Below are positions 1 through 8,179 of a stretch of DNA of 64,000 nucleotides, piece by piece. The stretch's first letter is position 1. Each line of letters begins with the position of its first letter. A program made the translations under genes and the position numbers. Under the pieces are notes generated by a model. The model did not search any database, was not told where the DNA came from, and saw nothing but the letters and a program-made list of their open reading frames with translations. Source of the DNA: Hirsutella rhossiliensis (lineage: Eukaryota; Ascomycota; Sordariomycetes; Hypocreales; Ophiocordycipitaceae); contig NW_025408668.1 in the NCBI RefSeq assembly GCF_020360975.1, positions 1,984,001 to 2,048,000 of the forward strand, given 5' to 3'.

Positions 1-35
1 ACCCCCGGGCCCATCCGCTCGATCCAAGCTCTACC

Positions 36-1274
36 ATGTATCCGCCACAATTATCAGCACTCGCCCTCATGGCCGTCGTCGCGCCGCTGCGGAGCGTGGC
101 GATGCTGCGATGCGACAACGTCCGGGTCGACGGCCACAGTTTCGATCTCTCGCAGCTCGGCGGGCCCCACTCGGTCGTCACGTCCCGCTATGAATCCATC
201 CCCGACACGCATCACAACTTCACCTACACCCTCGACATCTGCAAGCCCCTCAAGAAGAGCGGCAAGGTCAAGAAGACGGAGGAATGCCCCAACGGAACGA
301 GAGGCGAGTTCCACCAGCCTGGAACCGAGGGCCCCCTCGGTCGCGGGCCAGGCTAACCGTTGCACAGTGTGCGCCATCGGCCGTTTTCTCCAAGGAGAGA
401 CGAATGCAGTGGAGGAGGTCGTGGCCATCGCAGGATCCTTGGAAAACGTCGGCGGATCACAGTTTGAATACGACGCCACCAGACTCAAGACGAGCGATTC
501 CAACAGCGACTCCCAGAAGGAAGGCTTGAGGCTCGTGCTCAAGGGTGGTAAGCACCCCCTGGACGGCCCTGTTCAGGAGCGCCGCGAACAGAGGGCCGTC
601 GTCGAGTTTCTCTGTGACCCGGACAAAAAGGGTGACGAAGGCGAGTGGGATGCCGAGGACAAGTACGAAAAGGATGGAGGGGCGCAACGCCGAGCCGACG
701 ACAAGAAGGGCGACGACAAGAAGGGCGACGACAAGAAGGGCGACGACAAGAAGGGCGACGACAACAAGGGCGACGACAACAAGGGCGATGACAACAAGGG
801 CGACAAGGAGAAATCCGCCATCGAGCATCAGCTCAAGAAGGAAGGAGCCGCTCTCATCTGGGAAAGCTACGAGAAAGAAAAGGACGCCGACGTGCTGCGC
901 TTGTCGTGGCACACCAAGTTTGCGTGCGAGAAGCGAGATGGAAACGACGGCAAAGACAAGGACGGCAAGGACGGCAACGGCAACTCGAGCAACCACTGGG
1001 GATTCTTCACCTGGTTCGTCATCATGTAAGTCGGACTGGCCCGGGCAAAGATGGGCATTCTGCTGACGAGGCACCCAGCGTCTTCCTGGGCATCGCTGCC
1101 TATCTCATCTTCGGATCGTGGCTCAACTACAACCGGTACGGAGCTAGAGGCTGGGACCTGGTTCCCCACGGCGACGCCATCCGAGACGTCCCCTATCTGC
1201 TGAAGGACTGGACGAGGCGAGTCCTCAACACCGTGCAGGGCACGGGCAGTAGGGGGGGATACAGTGCAGTCTAG
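36..1274 (+). CDS. atg27: Autophagy-related protein 27 (Atg27), three exons
   Basis: Spliced model 36-303, 368-1025, 1079-1274 (373 aa). Atg27 is a type I membrane protein of the Golgi, endosome and vacuole that helps traffic Atg9 for autophagosome formation. Seen: a hydrophobic signal peptide (about residues 1-22), a cysteine-bearing luminal domain (LRCDNVRVDG, GGPHSVVTS, ECPNGTR, VVEFLCDP, TKFACEKRD), one transmembrane helix around residues 300-321 beginning HWGFFTWFV, and a short cytosolic tail. The last four residues, YSAV, match the YxxPhi sorting signal known at the Atg27 C terminus. Intron 1 (304-367) is needed to join NGTR to VCAIGRF and uses a GC donor (GCGAGT); intron 2 (1026-1078) is GT-AG with a CTGAC branch site. 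The oddity is a low-complexity Lys-Gly-Asp-rich repeat in the luminal domain. The start follows CTACC. Recognition is from memory of the family and is strong. Confidence 0.95.
697..801 (+). repeat. 15-bp coding minisatellite (7 copies) in atg27
   Basis: Seven tandem copies of GACGACAAGAAGGGC. The last three carry AAC in place of the second AAG, and the seventh has GAT for GAC. The array encodes a highly charged Asp-Asp-Lys-Lys-Gly repeat in the luminal domain between the conserved EGEWDAEDKYEK segment and EHQLKKE. Because the unit is a multiple of three, copy-number change preserves the frame. Confidence 0.95.
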
Positions 1275-1734
1275 GTGCCTGCGCCGAGTCGAGCACGTGG
1301 AGATGGCGCGGCCCAAGAAGACGGCCAGCGGGCAGCGCGCCCTTGGGGCTCATGATTCCGAGGCCGGCTGACGGCGTTTGGTTGCATACTAAGATTCGTC
1401 TCTGAATGTGCGGCAGAGGTTTTCTTGCTTCTGTTTGATCTTGTCTTTTCAGATGGGCCCTCTATTGGTTTCTGCCAACGGCTCGCGCAGCCTCTTTGTG
1501 TCTTAGCCATGAATTTGTACAGCGATGCGCAAAGTTGGGGAGGATGATTAGCGGCGGCTGCACGGAATACGAGGTGCGGCTGACGAGCGACACCGGAGAT
1601 GGTATCGATAAAGGACCCAACAAAATTGTGACTGGCCTCGAGTCAAAGGCCCCACCTCCGCTCGACGGTGCTGTTGATTGCTTACGCCGTCGACACCCTC
1701 ATTCCTTTCATTGCACCGCCGGGATTCTGGAGTA
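1275..1734. other. Intergenic region between atg27 and the ARG8-type gene
   Basis: This should hold the atg27 3' UTR and the promoter and leader of the downstream aminotransferase gene. I see no protein-like frame and no convincing TATA box or transcription-factor site. Short open frames on both strands here are of non-biological composition. Confidence 0.6.
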
Positions 1735-3248
1735 ATGGCCTTCAAGCTCTCCCTTCGACGCCAATCGACGGCACTGGCCTGTTCTTGGGCAGCCCGAGTC
1801 CCCGGGGTCTCGCGCCGGTCCTTTGCTTCGGCCTCGTCCAGTTTAGCCGAGGGCGTTCAACAGACGATCCAGGTGAGTCAGATATCTCTTGCCATGGAGC
1901 ACTGCTGACGAGACTAGAGGGATGCTTCGCTGCCCAACCCCGATCCCAAGGCGGATTCGCCGAGCGCGGCTCTCGTAGACGATCATGCGCCTTTTATGGT
2001 AGCGACGTACGCTCGGCCGCCCCCCGTCTTCGTCCAAGGCGAGGGCTCGTGGCTCTGGGACATTGAGAACCGTAAATACCTTGACTTCACCGCCGGCATT
2101 GCCGTCACGGCCCTGGGACACTGCGATGCTGGCTTCACTAGGATTCTGGCGGACCAGGTATGCGATGGCGGCGTTGGCTCAGGCTGGAGCCGCCGTGGCT
2201 GACAGCAACTTTGTTACAGGCAAAAACCCTCGTGCACGCTTCCAACTTGTACTACAACCCGTGGACGGGCGCCCTGTCGAAGCTACTGATTGAGAAGACA
2301 CTCGAGTCGGGCTGCATGCGCGACGCAAACGCCGTCTTCGTATGCAACTCTGGCTCCGAAGCCAACGAGGCCGCCATCAAGTTTGCGAGAAAGGTCGGCA
2401 AGGTCGTCGACCCGTCGGGTGACAAGCACGACTTTGTGTCTTTCAACAACGCCTTCCACGGCCGTACCATGGGCAGCCTCTCGGCCACGCATAACCCCAA
2501 GTACCAGAAGCCCTTTTCGCCTATGGTGCCGGGCTTCCGCCAGGCTAAATACAACGACATCGAGTCCATCCCCGCGGCCGTCACGGAAAAGACGTGCGGC
2601 GTCATCGTCGAGCCCATCCAAGGCGAGGGGGGTGTGCAGACGGCGAGCCCCGAGTTTCTCGTCGCCCTCGCCAAGAGGTGCCGAGAGGTCGGTGCCGTCC
2701 TGATATATGACGAGATTCAGTGTGGCCTCTCCCGGACCGGCACCTTCTGGGCTCACGGGAACCTGCCCGAGGAGGCGCACCCGGATATCCTCACCACGGC
2801 AAAGGCCTTGGGTAACGGCTACCCTGTTGGCGCCGTGCTGGTGAACACGCATGTCAGCGAAAAGATCAAGGTGGGCGACCACGGGACGACATTTGGCGGC
2901 AACCCCCTGGCGTGCCGGCTCGCGCACTACATGGTTTCTCGGCTTTCGGAGCCCCAGCTCCAGAAGGACGTGCTGGCCAAGTCCAACCTCTTCCGGGACC
3001 GTTTTCAGCGGCTGCAGGCTCGGTTCCCCGAGCTCGTCGGTGAAATACGCGGAAGAGGCCTGATCTTGGGCCTGCAGCTGACAGAGGACCCGAGCCCCAT
3101 CGTGCAGGCTGCGCGGGAGCGAGGACTGCTGGTCATTACCGCGGGGACCAACACGCTGCGGTTTGTCCCAAGCCTGACCGTTACGAATGAGGAGATCGAT
3201 GCTGGCCTCGATATGCTCGAGGACGCCATTGCCGCCACTCGAGCTTAG
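1735..3248 (+). CDS. arg8: Acetylornithine aminotransferase, mitochondrial (ARG8 type), three exons
   Basis: Spliced model 1735-1872, 1918-2157, 2220-3248 (468 aa, normal for the family). It is a class III PLP aminotransferase converting N-acetylglutamate semialdehyde and glutamate to N-acetylornithine and 2-oxoglutarate in the mitochondrial arm of arginine synthesis. Seen: an Arg/Ser/Ala-rich N terminus (MAFKLSLRRQSTAL) fitting a mitochondrial presequence, the fold start YLDFTAGIAVTALGH, the PLP phosphate motif VCNSGSEANEAAIKF, the PLP-ring Asp in YDEIQCG (Asp290) and the Schiff-base lysine in TTAKALGNGYPVG (Lys321). Both introns are GT-AG, phase 0, and were chosen to restore an unbroken aminotransferase. 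ATG 1735 rather than 1678 is taken as start because the presequence begins there. A TGAGTCA heptamer overlaps the first donor site; whether it binds a Gcn4/CPC1-type factor is unknown. Confidence 0.95.
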
Positions 3249-3725
3249 CAGGGTGGTGCTTGTGGCGGGACTTGCGTGGCGTTTTCCTTTGGAGCGGCAT
3301 TTCTTTCGGGTTCAAGCGACGACTTGTGTCGAGTTCGTGTCGTTTCTTCATCATGTAGGAACATGGTCGACGACCTCATTAAGCTGGCTTCGTTTTCTCG
3401 AGGGCGTGCGTTCATCAGAGAGGCGATTATCATTCTGCCTAAGTTTGGAAAGGGGCGGGCACTGAATATTGCTTCCTGCGCGCGTGGCAACTTGAGTTTA
3501 AATTTGCACACCAAAAGTGGCTGAAGCAAGCAGGCAACAGCGAGACTACTATGACGGGAATGCGAAAAGTCTATTCTCTTGAAATATCTTGTCTATTCCT
3601 GACACTTTTGGCCTTTTCTCGTCGAGTTCCTTCTTGCATCCCATAACCCCTTGCAGACGCCAGGCGAGGATTGATGAGGAACCAAGTCCACATCTAGCCT
3701 CGCAACTCGCGGTGCCCTCGACACG
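3249..3725. other. Intergenic region upstream of the secreted-protein gene
   Basis: It contains the 3' flank of the aminotransferase gene and the 5' leader of the next gene. A pyrimidine-rich stretch around 3570-3650 precedes the downstream start. I see no coding potential and no RNA gene. Confidence 0.55.
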
Positions 3726-4619
3726 ATGAAGCTCCTCGCTGCCGTGGCCATGGGGCTCTGGGCCCTGGCTGCTGCCGAGTTTGACGGCTTCCACATCGAC
3801 CCGTCGCTCCCTGACGGGCACTACAGCATCCACCTCAAAGAGGATGGCAACCACCACGTCAGGCGCTGGACTTCGCACAAGAAGCGATGGCAACGGCTGC
3901 AGAAGCGACAGGGAACACACGAGTACACGTGGCTCGTCGACGACGAGACCAACAAGGTTGAGGGCCTCGCGCTGGACTCCTTTGCCAAGCAACGAGTGCC
4001 GGTGCCACCGATGCGCGTGTCGTGCATCCACCTCCGCGAATACAACACGCTCAACTACCCGCTGCCGGCGGACGACTACCGGGCGTCGAAGCAGGCACTG
4101 TTCAACTACTGCAACATCTTCAACTTCATCGAGGGCCACATCGCCATGGCTCTCAACGGGACCGTGGCCGTGTACGTGTGCCAACGCAAGGTGACAATCA
4201 TTCATGAGAATGTGTGCGCCGAGGCCGAGTACAAGGCGGTCGAGGCGCGGCTCAACCAGTCGTGCGGCGACGCCTCGGCCTACGGCTTCATCGGCGACTG
4301 GAACAAGGAGTACGGGCGCAACTGGAGGGGCGAGAAGGTGTGCCGCCGATGGGGCAAGAAAGTATACAACAGCCCTGCCAACTTCAACTTTGAGAACCTT
4401 CCCGGCAACGGGGCCCTGACGTCTGAGCCCTTTGGGGACCGGCCGGAGAAGTCCAAGGAGCAGTTTCTAAAGGAGACGGTCTTCGAGCCGCTCAAGGGCG
4501 ACGACTACGACGACGGCGTGCGCGATAATTATGGCTCCATGTACGGGCAGTATGCCGACGGGTGGGCCAACAACCATAACTGGCGTGAGCCGAGGGTGGG
4601 TGAGCCCGAGTCGCCTTGA
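3726..4619 (+). CDS. Secreted protein of unknown function, single exon
   Basis: 297 aa, uninterrupted. Residues 1-17 (MKLLAAVAMGLWALAAA) form a clear secretion signal. The rest is hydrophilic and rich in Asn, Tyr, Trp and charged residues, with six cysteines after the signal (in SCIHL, NYCNI, VYVCQ, ENVCAE, QSCGD, KVCRR), an even number compatible with three disulfides. A KR dibasic site (LQKRQG, near residue 60) could be cut by a Kex2-like protease, giving a propeptide and a mature domain. I see no transmembrane helix after the signal, no GPI signal and no catalytic motif. I do not recognise the family; it may be a lineage-specific secreted or effector-like protein. It converges with the glutamate decarboxylase gene, 154 bp away. 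Confidence 0.8.
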   Translation: MKLLAAVAMGLWALAAAEFDGFHIDPSLPDGHYSIHLKEDGNHHVRRWTSHKKRWQRLQKRQGTHEYTWLVDDETNKVEGLALDSFAKQRVPVPPMRVSCIHLREYNTLNYPLPADDYRASKQALFNYCNIFNFIEGHIAMALNGTVAVYVCQRKVTIIHENVCAEAEYKAVEARLNQSCGDASAYGFIGDWNKEYGRNWRGEKVCRRWGKKVYNSPANFNFENLPGNGALTSEPFGDRPEKSKEQFLKETVFEPLKGDDYDDGVRDNYGSMYGQYADGWANNHNWREPRVGEPESP

Positions 4620-4773
4620 GCGTCGCTTTATCTGCACGAAAATATTGCGTGGCCGGGGATGGGATTCAGTGGTTGCTGGGCGCGCCGAGGAGACTCTGGT
4701 CAGCGGAGAGACAATATTCAGATGGTTCAACCAAGTGCCTTTAAAAATTTTTTTGGTCTATAACATGTCCTGC

Positions 4774-6885
4774 CTAGCACGTAGCATGCGTCTTGCCCGT
4801 CTTGCCCTGCAGCGAGTGTTGCTCGTCCTAGTAAACGGAGCGTGTCAGCGCCAACTCGCAACACCCCACGACAGGGTCCACCAAGGCCACGGGGAAAGAA
4901 TGAACGAGAGCAAACTACCTTGTAAGCATGGGCCTTGTGCTTGGAGTGCTTGGAGCGCCCGGAGGCCGTCATGTGCGTCCGGATGTACTCGTCCTGGCGC
5001 TTGATGGTCTCCTGGTCCGTCTCGTCGAGCATGCCGAGGCACAGCTTGATGTCGTCGAGGAGCATGTCGCACAGGGAGCGGGAAAAGTCCTCGCGCACGA
5101 CGACGCGCAGCATCTTGAGCCGGTTCGTGTGCGGGGCCATGGTGTAGGCGGGGACGACCCAGCCGCGCGAGCGGAGGGCGTGGGCGAGGGCGAACTCGTC
5201 GTAGTGGCGGCCGGCGCCGGCTCCGGGCCCGGCTCCGGTGTTGGGTCCGAAGCGGAACGCCACGAGGGGCAGGCCGTGGCCCGAGCGCTCCGACATGATG
5301 ACGAAGCCGAGGGCCTGCAGGGCATCGGCCAGGAAGTCGGCCGTGCGCGTCAGGTTGAGCATGATGGCGCGGTAGCCGCGGCGGCCGAGGCGGATGAGCT
5401 GGTAGTACTGGCCGATGACCTGGGAGGCGCCCTTTGAGAAGTTGAGGGTGAAGGACGACTGCTGGGCGCCCAGGTAGTCGATGTTGAAGACGAGGTCCTG
5501 CGGCAGGTACTCAGGGGCGCGCCAGAGGACCCAGCCGACGCCGGGGTAGACGAGGCCGTACTGTACGCGCATGAGTATATCGATGGGCCATGGAGGACGA
5601 GGAGAGGGGGAGAGGAGGGGGGCGACTTGCCTTGTGTCCCGAGACGTTGATGGAGACGACCTTTTCGCAGCGGAAATCCCACTCGAGATCCGGCATGACA
5701 AAGGGGGCCACGAACCCCCCCGAGGCAGCATCGACGTGCAGCGAGACGTCGAGCTTGCGCTCAACGAGCAAGTCGTTGACGGCCTTGACGTCCTCGTAGT
5801 GACCGGTGTAAGTAGTTCCCAGCAGCAACACGCAGCAGATGGTATTCTCATCACACAAATCCACCATCTCGCGCGGGTCAATGACGAAGCGCTCCGGCGT
5901 GCAATAGACATAGCGCTCGTCAATCTCAAAGTACCGCGCCGCCTTCTCCCAGCACACCTGGACGGCCGACGACATGACGATGTTGGGGCGGCAGCCGTCG
6001 GGCAGCTTGCCGCCGGCCTCGCGGCGCTGGCGCCAGCGACGCTTCATGGCCAGCACGGCGAGCATGATGGCCTCGGAGGAGCCGACGGTCGAGGTGCCGA
6101 CGGCGCTGCCCGAGGGCGCGTGGAAGAGGTCGCCAATCATGTTGGTGCAGCGCGCCTGGATGTCGGCCGAGCGCGGGTATTCTTCGTAGTCGATGAAGTT
6201 CTTGGACATGGATTCCGTCATGAGCTTCTCGGCTTCGTCCTCCTGTTGGTGCCGCGCGCCGGGGCCTTTGGTCAGTCTCGGTGGTCTTGGGATCAGAAGT
6301 GAGGGCGGGAGTGAGGGTGAGGAAAGGGGGGAGGGGAGTGTTGACGAACCATGTAGGTGGTGACAAAGGAGGCCAGACTGTTGTCATGCCGCCACGAGAC
6401 GAAGAGAAACGCGGCAGCGAAAATCAGCCTTGGAGCTCTCATCTGTACTCTTGCAGCCCCTTCCAGCACGCTTTCTCTTTACTCGCCCCATATCCCATTT
6501 GGCTTCCTCGTTGCAAGACGAACGAGGAGCCCCCTTCGAGTCTGCTCCGACAAGAAAAACAACGAGGGCCAGAGAGGAGACAAGTCAACGGATCAGCTTA
6601 CTTGAGCCTGGGGTTATTGTCGAGGCTGAGGTCGTCCTTGATCATGCGGTAGGCGACGTCGCGCGGCATCTGGTCCTCGGGCATCTTGTTGCGCGGCAGT
6701 TCCTCGCAGGCGAAGCGCGAGCCGCAGACGCTCGTCGAGAACTCGTCGGCCGCGTCGCGCGGCAGGGCCAGCAGGCTCTGCGCCTTGTCGGCCAGCTTCC
6801 ACGAGATGTTGCCGGTCCCGGGCCCGGGCTCCGAGGAGGACGAGGCGGGGTCGTGGTCGTGGTTGATGGCGCTGAGGTGGACCAT
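4774..6885 (-). CDS. gad: Glutamate decarboxylase, five exons
   Basis: Spliced minus-strand model 6885-6602, 6377-6350, 6242-5631, 5560-4919, 4827-4774 (539 aa). It is a PLP enzyme of fold type I, group II, converting L-glutamate to GABA and CO2 in the cytosol; in fungi it serves the GABA shunt, pH or oxidative stress, and development. Seen: N-terminal MVHLSAIN, the segment FIDYEEYPRSADIQARC, the substrate and cofactor region VGTSTVGSSEAIMLA, HVDAASGGFVAPF, and the PLP lysine closing SINVSGHK (Lys308). It ends GKTHATC, typical of GADs, which is only reached by splicing out 4828-4918. Exon 2 is a 28-nt microexon needed to join NPRLN to LASFVTTYM. The third intron (5561-5630) uses a GC donor; the second has the unusual donor GTTCGT. 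The regulatory inputs are not visible, although a TG/CG-repeat tract abuts the start codon. Confidence 0.94.
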
Positions 6886-6886
6886 G

Positions 6887-6926
6887 GTGCGTGTGTGTGC
6901 GCGTGCGTGTGTGCGTGTGTGTTTGT
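6887..6926. repeat. (TG/CG)n microsatellite abutting the GAD start codon
   Basis: Alternating GT/GC dinucleotides occupy the bases immediately upstream of the GAD ATG (6885, minus strand), so the mRNA leader would read as a CA-rich tract. Alternating purine-pyrimidine tracts of this kind are length-polymorphic. An effect on expression is conjecture. Confidence 0.8.
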
Positions 6927-8179
6927 CTTGGGATGAACAGTGGGTTTCGATTCTGGTTTAAAGGGGGGCGGATGTTTGGTGGGCGAGAGCGTGGGAGACG
7001 GAGCTGGAGGCAAAGGAGAGGAGGGGGGGAGCTTTAAAAGCTAGCAATGTAGCTGGTCTATGATGGCGCGCTCTACGGATATCCTGGGAAGAGTGCGTAT
7101 CCGCACCCTGTACACCGTAAGCCACAAACATGTACGGAGTATAACTTACATACATACCCATGGCTCAGGGTCCGAGACCCGAGAAACAAGACGACTGGAG
7201 GACGGAGGGGGGTGAAGTCCTCAGCTGCTCCCCTCCCCCCCTCCCTCTCCTCCCACGCAGCCCGTATCCCGCCCCCATGCAGAAGACTCAAGTAAAAAGC
7301 CATAGCAGGCCAAGGCAAAAAGGAAACATCCGGCAATGGGCGCGCCGAGTGGCAGCAAGCTACCTCGCAAGGCCGCGTCTGGGTCGGATCAGTCGGCTTC
7401 TTCCTCCTCCCCCACCTTGTCCCCCCCCGGCCCCCGCAGGACCCAATTGGGCTCCAAAGGATCAAGGTTTGTTTTACAGTGCCGTACTGTACTGGCGTAG
7501 ATTCAGGCAATGGGATAAGGGGGTTGTGTGCATCGTACAAAGACTGACAACAGGGAAATACCAGGTAAAAATTGCCCGAGCTGCTTCATCAATCCCTGCT
7601 GCCCGCCCCGCCCCCTCTTGTTAGTCCAGTTCGGCACGACCCCTGTCTTCCGATCGGTGCCCCACCCGCCCGCTCACGGCCCCGCTCGGCCGTCCGGGCT
7701 GTCTGCCCGGAGAGGGGGAGCGTGATATTAACTACCGCATGGCCGGGAGGTGAATGGATATCGTGCAAACATACTCCGTAGTGCCAGACGAGAAATGCCA
7801 AACTTGGTGTCTTCAAATATCGTCGTCTTCTCCATTGTACATCCCTGTCAAGATCATCAACGGATTAGGCGTCAAGGCATCACAGCCATGACGGCCCCCA
7901 GCCATGACGACATCTAACAGAATGTACCGCACGTTAGGTTTGAAAGACAGGGAAATTAGCCGTCTCCTTGCCCAATGCCAAGCTAGTGACGCGCCCCACG
8001 ATGCTGCAGCAGAGCCGGCCAACTTGATTGCATCAGATCCTGTTTCGCGTCCCGGTCATCCACCTCAGTGCCATAATGCTCCCTTGGTTCGTTCCGCTAT
8101 TCGTGACATGGTATTAGTACGCGAGTGTCATTGTCCCTCCAAGCCTTGGTACCCCAAGCACAATCTGCCAGCCCGCCTC
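6927..8179. other. Intergenic region between the GAD promoter and the hydrolase 3' end
   Basis: About 1.25 kb holding the GAD promoter on the minus strand and the 3' flank of the tandem hydrolase gene. It has C- and G-rich homopolymer patches (around 7220-7260, 7400-7440 and 7600-7620). I see no protein-like frame, no splice-consistent exon and no tRNA. Confidence 0.55.

Noticed and set aside
573..821. Minus-strand frame encoding a Leu-Ser-rich repeat protein
   Set aside because: It is the antisense shadow of the 15-bp coding minisatellite of atg27.
1874..1880. TGAGTCA as a CPC1/Gcn4 operator for the arginine gene
   Set aside because: It coincides with the GTGAGT splice donor, so the match is explained by splicing; no second site seen.
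4727..5929. Long minus-strand frame reading through the GAD introns
   Set aside because: The N-terminal part is out of frame with GAD, and the C-terminal extension is intron; splicing gives the conserved GKTHATC end.
7160..7624. Plus-strand frame of 154 codons between GAD and the hydrolase
   Set aside because: Pro/Arg-rich composition from GC-biased intergenic DNA, with no domain, splice sites or homology pattern.
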